Source of the DNA: Pseudolysinimonas_A sp044239695
GTDB lineage: Bacteria > Actinomycetota > Actinomycetes > Actinomycetales > Microbacteriaceae
DNA: 50,631 bases
Direction of reading: 5' to 3'
NCBI RefSeq assembly: GCF_044239695.1
Contig: NZ_JBIIAW010000008.1
Location: 1 to 50,631 of the forward strand
Shown here: positions 7,852-15,611 of the stretch, piece after piece
Layout of the letters: the number at the start of each line of letters is the position of its first letter
Position numbering within the stretch: position 1 is the first letter of the stretch
Position numbers and translations under genes: made by a program
Notes under the pieces: generated by a model
The model's database searches: none
What the model was told of the DNA's origin: nothing
What the model saw: the letters and a program-made list of their open reading frames with translations, nothing else

Positions 7852-10800
7852 ATGCCCTATCCGTCGATCCCGTCGTCCCCGGACTTCCCGGAGATCGAGC
7901 GCGGCATTCTCGCGTTCTGGAAGGGCGACGACACCTTCCGCGCGTCGATCGCAAACCGGGACGGCTGCGAGGAGTGGGTGTTCTACGACGGCCCGCCGTT
8001 CGCCAACGGCCTGCCGCACTACGGGCACCTGCTGACCGGCTACGCGAAGGACCTGTTCCCGCGCTACCAGACGATGCGCGGCAAGAAGGTCGAGCGCCGT
8101 TTCGGCTGGGACACCCACGGCCTGCCCGCCGAACTCGAGGCGATGCGCCAGCTCGGCATCACCGAGAAGCACCAGATCGAGGAGATGGGCGTCGCCGCGT
8201 TCAACGCGAAGGCCCGCGAATCGGTGCTGCGGTACACGAAGGAGTGGGAGGAGTACGTCACCCGCCAGGCCCGCTGGGTCGACTTCGAGAACGACTACAA
8301 GACGCTCGACGTGACCTTCATGGAGAGCGTCATCTGGGCGTTCTCCGAGCTGTACAAGAAGGACCTCGCCTACGAGGGCTACCGGGTGCTGCCCTACTGC
8401 TGGCGCGACCAGACCCCGCTGTCCAACCACGAACTGCGCATGGACGACGACGTCTACCAGATGCGCCAGGACCAGTCGGTGACCGTCACCTTCCCGCTCC
8501 TGGGCGAGAAGGCGGAGGCGCTCGGCCTGACCGGCGTGAAGGCGCTCGCCTGGACGACGACCCCGTGGACGCTGCCGACCAACGCGGCTCTCGCCGTCGG
8601 CCCCGCGATCTCCTACGCGATCGTGCCGTCGCAGGACGGCGTCAGCGAATACCTCCTCGCCGCCGACACGGTGGGCGCGTATGCGAAGGAACTCGGCTAC
8701 GAGAACGCGGCGGATGCCGTGGCGGCGATCGTCCGCGAGGTTCCGGGTGCTGAGCTGGACGGCATCCACTACGACCGCCTGTGGGACTACTACGCGGATG
8801 CCTCGGGGATGGAGAACGCCTGGCGCATCCTCGTCGCCGAGTACGTCGCAACCGGGGAGGGCACCGGCATCGTGCACCAGGCGCCCGCCTACGGCGAGGA
8901 CGACCAGGTGACGACGGCGGCCGCCGGCATCCCGGTGATCCTGTCGGTCGACGACGGGGGACGCTTCCTGCCGGTCGTCGAGCCGGTCGCGGGCCTGCAG
9001 GTGTTCGAGGCCAACCCTCTGCTGATCACGCAGCTCCGTGAAGAGGGCCGCCTCTTCCAAGTGAAGTCGTACGAGCACTCGTACCCGCACTGCTGGCGCT
9101 GCCGCAACCCGCTGATCTACAAGGCGGTGTCGTCGTGGTTCGTGCGCGTCGTCGACGTCAAGGACCGCATGGTCGACCTCAACCAGCAGATCACCTGGGT
9201 GCCCGACAACGTCAAAGACGGCCAGTTCGGCAAGTGGCTCGCGAACGCGCGCGACTGGTCGATCTCGCGCAACCGCTACTGGGGCTCGCCGATCCCGGTC
9301 TGGAAGAGCGACGACCCGGCCTACCCGCGGGAGGACGTCTACGGCTCCCTCGCCGAGCTCGAGGCCGACTTCGGCACCCTGCCGCGCAACCCGGAGGGCG
9401 AGGTGGACCTGCACCGGCCGTACATCGACGACCTCGTGCGGCCGAACCCCGACGATCCTTCGGGTCAGGCGATGATGCGCCGCATCCCGGATGTGCTCGA
9501 CGTGTGGTTCGACTCGGGATCGATGCCGTTCGCGCAGGTGCACTACCCGTTCGAGAACCGCGAGTGGTTCGACGCCCACAACCCCGCCGACTTCATCGTC
9601 GAGTACATCGGGCAGACCCGCGGCTGGTTCTACACGATGCACGTGCTCGCGACCGCGCTGTTCGACCGGCCGGCGTTCAGCGGCGTCATCAGCCACGGGA
9701 TCGTGCTGGGCAACGACGGGCAGAAGATGTCGAAGTCGCTGCGCAACTACCCCGACGTGTCGGAGGTGTTCGAGCGGGACGGCTCCGACGCGATGCGCTG
9801 GTTCCTCATGTCGTCGTCGGTCATCCGCGGCGGCAACCTCGTCGTCACCGAGGAGGGCATCCGCGGCGGCGTGCGCGAACTGCTGCTGCCGCTGTGGTCG
9901 ACGTACTACTTCTTCACCCTCTACGCGAACTCCGCCGGTGTCACCGCGACGCGATCGACCGCCTCGACGAACGTGCTCGACCGCTACATCCTCGCCAAGA
10001 CCGGCGAGGTGCTGGCGCAGGTGACCGAGCACCTCGACCAGCTCGACAGTCCGTTCGCGGCCCAGGCGCTGCGCGACTTCGGCGACGTGCTCACCAACTG
10101 GTACGTGCGCCGGTCGCGCGACAGGTTCTGGGACGGCACCGATCGGGAGGCCTTCGACACCCTGTACACGGTGCTCGAGACCCTCGTGAAGATGGCGGCC
10201 CCGCTGCTTCCGCTCGTCACCGAGGAGATCTTCCGCGGGCTGACCGGACGCCGCAGCGTGCACCTGGAGGACTGGCCGTCGGCCGACGAGTTCCCCGCCG
10301 ACCACGCCCTCGTCGCCGCGATGGACCGGGTGCGCGAGATCGCCTCGTCCGGTCTCGCGCTGCGCAAGGCGCAGAAACTGCGCGTGCGACTCCCGCTGAG
10401 CCGACTCACCGTGGTCTCCGCCGATCCGTCGGCCCTCGAGCCGTTCGCCGACATCCTCGCCGACGAGCTCAATGTGAAGGCCGTCGACCTCGAGACGCTC
10501 GTGGAGTCGAGCCTCGCCACCCACGGCATCGAGCGCCGGCTCACCGTGAACGCCCGCGCCCTCGGCCCGCGGCTCGGCAAGGACGTGCAGCGCGTCATCC
10601 AGGCGGCGAAGGCCGGGGTCTGGATGACCGAGGGCGACATCGTGATCGTCGACGGCACGGCGCTGCAGCCGGGGGAGTACGACCTCGTGCTGCACGCGGC
10701 CGATCCGGATGCCGCGGTCGCCTTCCTCGGCGACGGCGGCTTCGTCGTGCTCGACACCGCCGTGACGCCGGAACTCGACGCCGAAGGGCTCGCGCGCGAC

Positions 10801-11028
10801 GTCATCCGTGCCGTTCAGCAGGCGCGGAAGGATGCCGGGCTCGACGTGAGCGACCGCATCGCGCTGACGATCCTCGGCGACGCGATCGCCGTCGATGCCG
10901 TTTCCACTCACCAGGAACTGATCGCGGGAGAGACCCTCGCGACGACGATCGCGGTGAAGACCGGGGAGAATGGGGCGACTGCCGTCGGAGCCGGATCCGC
11001 GGTGACGATCGAAGTGGTGCGCGCATGA
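7852..11028 (+). CDS. ileS: Isoleucine--tRNA ligase (long, eukaryote-like type)
   Basis: Charges tRNA-Ile with isoleucine. It is 1058 residues, the length of the long eukaryote-like IleS2 group common in Actinobacteria. The class I signature appears as HYGH at residues 56-59 and KMSKS at 625-629. The CP1 editing domain with TTPWTLPTN lies between them, and an anticodon-binding and C-terminal domain follows. The start is ATG 7852, directly behind the AGGAG that the T-box sequesters. The frame remains open far upstream through the T-box, but that part is non-coding. It overlaps folC by ATGA. Confidence 0.97.
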   Translation: MPYPSIPSSPDFPEIERGILAFWKGDDTFRASIANRDGCEEWVFYDGPPFANGLPHYGHLLTGYAKDLFPRYQTMRGKKVERRFGWDTHGLPAELEAMRQLGITEKHQIEEMGVAAFNAKARESVLRYTKEWEEYVTRQARWVDFENDYKTLDVTFMESVIWAFSELYKKDLAYEGYRVLPYCWRDQTPLSNHELRMDDDVYQMRQDQSVTVTFPLLGEKAEALGLTGVKALAWTTTPWTLPTNAALAVGPAISYAIVPSQDGVSEYLLAADTVGAYAKELGYENAADAVAAIVREVPGAELDGIHYDRLWDYYADASGMENAWRILVAEYVATGEGTGIVHQAPAYGEDDQVTTAAAGIPVILSVDDGGRFLPVVEPVAGLQVFEANPLLITQLREEGRLFQVKSYEHSYPHCWRCRNPLIYKAVSSWFVRVVDVKDRMVDLNQQITWVPDNVKDGQFGKWLANARDWSISRNRYWGSPIPVWKSDDPAYPREDVYGSLAELEADFGTLPRNPEGEVDLHRPYIDDLVRPNPDDPSGQAMMRRIPDVLDVWFDSGSMPFAQVHYPFENREWFDAHNPADFIVEYIGQTRGWFYTMHVLATALFDRPAFSGVISHGIVLGNDGQKMSKSLRNYPDVSEVFERDGSDAMRWFLMSSSVIRGGNLVVTEEGIRGGVRELLLPLWSTYYFFTLYANSAGVTATRSTASTNVLDRYILAKTGEVLAQVTEHLDQLDSPFAAQALRDFGDVLTNWYVRRSRDRFWDGTDREAFDTLYTVLETLVKMAAPLLPLVTEEIFRGLTGRRSVHLEDWPSADEFPADHALVAAMDRVREIASSGLALRKAQKLRVRLPLSRLTVVSADPSALEPFADILADELNVKAVDLETLVESSLATHGIERRLTVNARALGPRLGKDVQRVIQAAKAGVWMTEGDIVIVDGTALQPGEYDLVLHAADPDAAVAFLGDGGFVVLDTAVTPELDAEGLARDVIRAVQQARKDAGLDVSDRIALTILGDAIAVDAVSTHQELIAGETLATTIAVKTGENGATAVGAGSAVTIEVVRA

Positions 11029-12398
11029 CCGACGAGGCATTCGACGAGGACGAGCTCTTCCAGCGCGAGGCCGACGAGGTCTACGCCGAACTGCTCGTGC
11101 GCATCGGCGAAGCCACCCCGCAGCCGCGCCTCGAGCCCACGCGCAAGGTCTGCGAACTCCTCGGCGATCCGCAGCGCACCGCCCCCGTCATCCACATCAC
11201 CGGCACCAACGGCAAGACGTCCACGTCGCGCATGATCGAGGCGATCCTCCGCGCCGCCGGAGTGAAGACCGGGCTGCTCACCTCCCCGCACCTGGTGAAG
11301 GTCAATGAGCGCATCGTCATCGATGGACTCCCGGTCTCCAACGAGGCGCTCGTGCGCAACTGGCGCGACATCGCCCCGTACCTCGCGATCGTCGACGCCG
11401 AACTGCTCGCGAACGGCGAGGAGGCCCTGTCGTACTTCGAAGCGCTCACCGTGCTCGGGTTCGCGATCTTCGCCGACGCCCCCGTGGATGTCATGGTGCT
11501 CGAAGTGGGCATGGGCGGCGAGTGGGACTCCACCAACGTCGCCGACGGGCAGGTCGCCGTCTTCACCCCGATCGCCCTCGACCACCAGGCGCGTCTGGGC
11601 AACACGATCGCCGAGATCGCGACGACCAAGGGCGGCATCATCAAGCCCGCCGCGACGGTCGTCACCGCGATGCAGCCGCTCGAGGCGATGGATGAGCTAC
11701 GCGCCGCGGCCGTCCTCGACGAAGCCGAGATGCTGATCGAGATGGTCGACTTCGCCCTCGAATCCACGACCGTCGCCGTCGGCGGTCAGGTGATCACCGT
11801 GCGCGGGCGCGCCGGCACGTACTCGGATGTCTTCCTCCCGCTGTACGGCGACTACCAGGGCCAGAACGCCGCCGTCGCGATCGCGGCGGTCGAGTCGTTC
11901 ATCGGCAACGGCACCGTCCCGCTCGATCCGGATGTCGTCGCCGCGGGGCTCGCCAACGCGACCTCGCCCGGGCGCCTGCAGTTGATCGGCATCGAACCCA
12001 CGGTGTTCGTCGACGCCGCCCACAACCCGCACGGGGCGAAAGCGCTCGCCGCCGCGATGACCGAGTACTTCGACTTCCAGCGGATCGCCGTCGTGATCGC
12101 GGTGCTCGGCGACAAGGACGCGCACGGCATCTTCGCCGAGCTCGCTCCCGTCGCCGACCGGTTCCACGTCACGACGTCGCAGTCCGACCGCGCGACACCC
12201 GTCGACGACCTCGCCGACATCGCGCGTTCCGTCGCCGCGGAGGATGCCGTCATCCCCTTCGAGGACTTCGCGGAAGCCGTCGAGACCGCCCGCGCCTGGG
12301 CCGCCGACGGCCCCTCCCGCGCCGTGCTGATCACCGGTTCGATCACCCTCGTCGGAGAAGCGATCGCGCTCGCCGACGCCGGAGAATGGAAGCCGTGA
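11025..12398 (+). CDS. folC: Dihydrofolate synthase / folylpolyglutamate synthase
   Basis: A 457-residue Mur-ligase-family enzyme that adds glutamate to dihydropteroate and to folates using ATP, in cytoplasmic folate synthesis. The P-loop ITGTNGKTSTSR is at about residues 58-69. The folate/Mg loop region SPHLVKVNERI is at about 86-96. The Mur central motif EVGMGGEWDSTN is at about 159-170, and the DAAHNPHGA ATP-domain motif is near 328. The start ATG overlaps the ileS stop (ATGA), so translation is coupled. The stop in turn overlaps the next gene. Confidence 0.95.
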   Translation: MTDEAFDEDELFQREADEVYAELLVRIGEATPQPRLEPTRKVCELLGDPQRTAPVIHITGTNGKTSTSRMIEAILRAAGVKTGLLTSPHLVKVNERIVIDGLPVSNEALVRNWRDIAPYLAIVDAELLANGEEALSYFEALTVLGFAIFADAPVDVMVLEVGMGGEWDSTNVADGQVAVFTPIALDHQARLGNTIAEIATTKGGIIKPAATVVTAMQPLEAMDELRAAAVLDEAEMLIEMVDFALESTTVAVGGQVITVRGRAGTYSDVFLPLYGDYQGQNAAVAIAAVESFIGNGTVPLDPDVVAAGLANATSPGRLQLIGIEPTVFVDAAHNPHGAKALAAAMTEYFDFQRIAVVIAVLGDKDAHGIFAELAPVADRFHVTTSQSDRATPVDDLADIARSVAAEDAVIPFEDFAEAVETARAWAADGPSRAVLITGSITLVGEAIALADAGEWKP

Positions 12399-12817
12399 GC
12401 ACCCCCGACCCCGACGAGACCTCACCCGCGACCGGGCGACCCGGGCGCGTGCGTCGCCCGCGCCGCGAGCGCGGGGTGACCGAGACGCTGCTGTCGGTCG
12501 TGCTGGTGCTCGAGGCCGTCATCCTGATCTTCGCGGGGCTCACCCTGATCGGGCTGTCGGACCACCCGCTGTGGATGGTCCTGGGCGGCACCGGTTGGGC
12601 GGTCGCGATCTTCCTGCTCGTCTCGCAGTTCCAGCGGTGGAACTGGGGGGTCGTGCTCGGCGGCGTGCTGCAGGTCGGGCTCGTCGCGACCGGGTTCCTG
12701 CACGGCTTCATGTTCGTCATCGGCGCGGTGTTCGCCGGACTGTGGGTGTGGTGTCTGGTGCGCGCACGGCGCATCGAATCGTCGCGGCGTACCGCCGCAG
12801 AAGGAGTGGATGGATGA
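12395..12817 (+). CDS. DUF4233 family membrane protein
   Basis: A 140-residue integral membrane protein with an Arg/Pro-rich cytoplasmic N-terminus of about 27 residues and four hydrophobic helices. DUF4233 proteins occur next to folC in many Actinobacteria; their role is unknown. I placed the start at GTG 12395, which overlaps the folC stop as GTGA. An ATG three codons earlier (12386) is the alternative. It overlaps ndk by ATGA, so ileS, folC, this gene and ndk form one coupled operon. Confidence 0.85.
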   Translation: MSTPDPDETSPATGRPGRVRRPRRERGVTETLLSVVLVLEAVILIFAGLTLIGLSDHPLWMVLGGTGWAVAIFLLVSQFQRWNWGVVLGGVLQVGLVATGFLHGFMFVIGAVFAGLWVWCLVRARRIESSRRTAAEGVDG

Positions 12818-13236
12818 ACGTCGAAGAGACCCTGGTGCTGGTCAAGCCGGATGGCGTGGCCCGCAACCTGACCGGCGAGATCCTGCGCCGCATCGAGGCG
12901 AAGGGCTACTCGCTCGTCGACATCCGTCTCGTCGAAGCCGATCGGGAACTGCTCGCCGCGCATTACGAGGAGCACCTCGGCAAGCCGTTCTACGAGCCGC
13001 TCGTCGAGTTCATGGAGTCGGGGCCCGTCGTCGCCCTGCGCATCGCGGGCAACCGCGTCATCGAGGGCTTCCGTTCCCTCGCCGGCACGACCGACCCCAC
13101 GACGGCCGCCCCCGGCACGATCCGCGGCGACCTCGGCCGCGACTGGGGCCTCAAGGTGCAGCAGAACCTCGTGCACGGCTCCGACTCGCCCGAATCCGCC
13201 GCCCGCGAGCTCGCTCTCTGGTTCACCCGCTCCTGA
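12814..13236 (+). CDS. ndk: Nucleoside-diphosphate kinase
   Basis: A 140-residue enzyme that transfers the gamma-phosphate of ATP to nucleoside diphosphates by way of a phosphohistidine. The N-terminus EETLVLVKPDGVARN and the active-site segment NLVHGSDSPESA, containing the catalytic histidine, are clear. Length is normal for bacterial Ndk. The start ATG is preceded by AAGGAG (12801-12806) and overlaps the DUF4233 stop. It is the last gene of the ileS operon. Confidence 0.97.
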   Translation: MNVEETLVLVKPDGVARNLTGEILRRIEAKGYSLVDIRLVEADRELLAAHYEEHLGKPFYEPLVEFMESGPVVALRIAGNRVIEGFRSLAGTTDPTTAAPGTIRGDLGRDWGLKVQQNLVHGSDSPESAARELALWFTRS

Positions 13237-13344
13237 CTCGGAGGAGTCCTCAGAAAAGCGGACTGCGGGTGCGCCTGGCGCGAGCCTAGGGTCGAGCCGA
13301 GGCCGGATCAGACCGGCCTTCGATTCGATGAACGGAGGATCAGG

Positions 13345-13671
13345 GTGAATTCGAAGCTCAGGAAGTTCGCTGCCTCAGCCGCGCTCGCGATGGCGCTGGG
13401 GACGGTGCCGGTGGCGCTGGTCGCGGCCCCCGCCGCCGCCGCGTCGTGCACCAACGCGAGTTGGGATGCGTGGGGCAGCGGTTACGCGACCGCGAACTGC
13501 GTCGGCCCGGGGCAGGTGCGCTTCAAGGTGACCTGTCAAGCGGTCTGGCCGTGGACACCGTGGACGTCATACGGTGCCTGGCACAGCCCGGGCGGAGGGC
13601 AAACGATCGTGTCGGTCTTCCCGACGTGCTCCAACTGGGCCAGCTACTCGTTCTCACTGCAATACCGCTAG
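13345..13671 (+). CDS. Small secreted protein with Sec signal peptide
   Basis: A 108-residue protein with a GTG start behind GGAGG (13334-13338). Residues 1-33 form a textbook signal peptide: basic MNSKLRKF, a hydrophobic core, and cleavage after APAAAA. The mature part, about 75 residues, is rich in Trp, Ser, Gly and Tyr and has four cysteines that could make two disulfides. It may be a small extracellular binding or inhibitory protein. No family is recognised. It is followed by a strong bidirectional terminator. Confidence 0.8.
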   Translation: MNSKLRKFAASAALAMALGTVPVALVAAPAAAASCTNASWDAWGSGYATANCVGPGQVRFKVTCQAVWPWTPWTSYGAWHSPGGGQTIVSVFPTCSNWASYSFSLQYR

Positions 13672-13678
13672 CGAGAGA

Positions 13679-13711
13679 GCGGGGGTGCGGGCGGGTCGGC
13701 CGCACCCCCGC
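13679..13711. terminator. Bidirectional terminator hairpin
   Basis: A perfect 12-bp stem (13679-13690 with 13700-13711, GCGGGGGTGCGG and its complement) surrounds a 9-base loop between the convergent secreted-protein and DsbA-like genes. It lacks a long U-run, which is common in high-GC Actinobacteria. Confidence 0.7.
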
Positions 13712-13713
13712 GC

Positions 13714-14598
13714 TCACGGTGTCGGAGTCGGCTCGTCGCCCAGCGTGGCGTTCTGAGCGATGAACGCCGCGAATGCTTCGGGGTCGTCGACAGCGCCTTC
13801 GTACCGCACGTCGTTCACCAGGACGGTCGGCGTGCCGAACCTGCCCGTGGTCGGGTTGGCGAGAGCTGGGTCGTTCGACGCACGCTCGGAGGCGGCACTG
13901 ACCCAGCCGGCGTAGCGCTTGTCCCCGATGCATGCCGACACCTCGTCGGTGAGCGCGCCCGCGCCATCCAGGACATCGCGGATCTCGTCATCGGTCAGGC
14001 CCGCGGTCGATTCCGCAGGCTGGGCGGCGAAGAGCGCCGAGTTGGCATCGAGGAACGCATCCGGCTCCGAGGCGGCGACGCACGCCATCGCGTTCGCGGC
14101 GCGGGTCGAGTACTCGCTCCCGAGGAACGCGCGGTCGAGGATGGAGATCGGGTGGACCTCGAGGGTGGCGTAGCCGGCCGAGATGAGGTCATTGATCTGC
14201 GACGCGTTCGCCGTCTCGAACTGGTTGCAGAACGGGCAGCCGTAGTCGATGTAGGTGACGATGCGCACGGGCACGTCGTACGCGTCGGGGTCGGTCGGCA
14301 CCGGAGTGCTGTCGGCGGGAACGGCGCCGGTCTCCACCGCTTCGATCGAGCCGTCGTCCGCCCCCGTGAACAGGATGCCGTCGGACGCCATGTTGACGGG
14401 GCCCGGACCGGCGGGACGCGTGCCCGCCCAGATGCCCCAGCCCACGGCGGCGAGCACACCGACGATCGCGACGGTAGCTCCGACGCGGATCAGGATGCTG
14501 TTGCGGCGCTGCGCCTTCTGACGCTCCTCGCGTTCGAGGCGAGCGATCTCGCGTGCCTGCTCCCGGCGCTGGTCCTTGGTGAGTCGTTCTTGGGTCAC
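13714..14598 (-). CDS. Membrane-anchored DsbA-like thiol oxidoreductase
   Basis: A 294-residue protein with a charged coiled N-terminus (1-35), one transmembrane helix (about 36-58) and an extracytoplasmic thioredoxin-fold domain. The active-site motif CPFC is at residues 121-124 (YIDYGCPFC), and the cis-Pro loop is in RFGTPTVLVN near 258. It should introduce or shuffle disulfides in exported proteins. The VKOR-type reoxidase gene lies 47 bases upstream on the same strand, a standard actinobacterial pairing. Two further cysteines (about 171 and 222) may form a structural disulfide. Confidence 0.92.
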   Translation of the reverse strand: MTQERLTKDQRREQAREIARLEREERQKAQRRNSILIRVGATVAIVGVLAAVGWGIWAGTRPAGPGPVNMASDGILFTGADDGSIEAVETGAVPADSTPVPTDPDAYDVPVRIVTYIDYGCPFCNQFETANASQINDLISAGYATLEVHPISILDRAFLGSEYSTRAANAMACVAASEPDAFLDANSALFAAQPAESTAGLTDDEIRDVLDGAGALTDEVSACIGDKRYAGWVSAASERASNDPALANPTTGRFGTPTVLVNDVRYEGAVDDPEAFAAFIAQNATLGDEPTPTP

Positions 14599-14645
14599 GG
14601 TGACGACCTTATCCGGATGATCCTATGGAGATGCCCGGCCGTGTT

Positions 14646-15245
14646 CTACAGGTATTGCACGACGTCGAGGCGCAGCTGCGCGATGAACGCGACGACTACG
14701 TAGCTGACGATCGTGACGGGAATCGCCCAGGAGCGCAGCCACTTCCCGGCGGCGACTAGGCGGTCGCCGAAGGCACCCTCGGCGAGGTTGCGGGCGGTGA
14801 CGACCCAGAACAGCGGGATGGTGACGCTCCAGACGAGCATGCACCAGGGGCACAGCGTCCCGAGCACGAAGATGCTCTGCGAGATGAGCCAGATCACGAA
14901 GGCCAGAGCACCGGCGAGGCCGACGTTGAAGGCGATCCAGAACCAGCGCGCGAAGCGGGCTCCCGCGAGCAGGCCGACGCCGACCGCGATCGGCGCCACG
15001 AAGCCGCCGAGCCCGAGGATCGGGTTGGGGAACCCGAGCACCGCACCCTGCCAGGAGTCGAGGTTCTTGCCGCACTGCACGATGAGGCTGAAGTTGCAGT
15101 CCAGGTCGGCCTGCGGGTTCTGCAGCAGCAGGAACTTGTCGACGGTGAGCGAGAACGCGGCCCACCACCCGAGGATGCCGGCGACGATCAGGAAGATCGC
15201 GAAGGCGACGGGGAGGCGGCGGGGAGTCTCGGTCACGGTCACCAT
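14646..15245 (-). CDS. Vitamin K epoxide reductase (VKOR) family protein
   Basis: A 199-residue integral membrane quinone reductase that reoxidises DsbA-type proteins, the actinobacterial counterpart of DsbB. The redox-active CPWC is at residues 132-135 in a helix, and the shuttle cysteines are C50 and C58 in the periplasm-facing loop. The LGFPNPILGLGGF segment is family-typical. The start at ATG 15245 was chosen because VKOR-like sequence and a charged N-terminus begin there; the frame stays open 34 codons further upstream. It forms an operon with the DsbA-like gene and is divergent from rne. Confidence 0.93.
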   Translation of the reverse strand: MVTVTETPRRLPVAFAIFLIVAGILGWWAAFSLTVDKFLLLQNPQADLDCNFSLIVQCGKNLDSWQGAVLGFPNPILGLGGFVAPIAVGVGLLAGARFARWFWIAFNVGLAGALAFVIWLISQSIFVLGTLCPWCMLVWSVTIPLFWVVTARNLAEGAFGDRLVAAGKWLRSWAIPVTIVSYVVVAFIAQLRLDVVQYL

Positions 15246-15296
15246 GTGATTATCGCAACCCCGGGTCGGGCGAATACCGGGACCAAGGTCCCGGCG

Positions 15297-15611
15297 TGCG
15301 ATACTGGAGCGCAAGTCGTTCGGGCCGCGCCCGACCGCACCGATCAAAGCTTTCCGGGCAACCAGACCGGGCCGCGAGTGCCGACAGTGTTTTTCACAGC
15401 CAGTCGTGCACCGCGTCGGATGCCAGTTCCGAGCCGCCGTGACAGGGCGGGCGTTGTGAGAGAACGCAGTGTTCGAGAGAACGCAGCGACCAGAACACCG
15501 TTCAGGGGAACGGGGGTCGCATCCCAGATTTCAGATTCGCGAACTGACAGACCGGTTCGCTCGATTGTTCCGGCGGATGCGCGGCACCTCCGGCCGAGGA
15601 GTGCACCAGCG
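15297..15611 (+). promoter_or_regulatory. Long 5' leader of rne with extended -10 and duplicated 12-mer
   Basis: The 366 bases between the VKOR gene and rne hold no convincing gene. An extended -10, TGCGATACT (15297-15305), would give a leader of about 300 bases. Within it the 12-mer GAGAGAACGCAG occurs twice (15458-15469 and 15475-15486), offset by 17 bases. RNase E of other bacteria controls its own mRNA through its 5' leader; a similar role here is inference. Confidence 0.4.

Noticed and set aside
9135..11024. Long plus-strand frame before folC overlapping ileS
   Set aside because: The frame is open by GC bias only; folC starts at 11025 where similarity and the ATGA overlap begin.
7834..11040. 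Long minus-strand frame opposite ileS
   Set aside because: Antisense shadow of ileS with biased composition and no recognisable domain.
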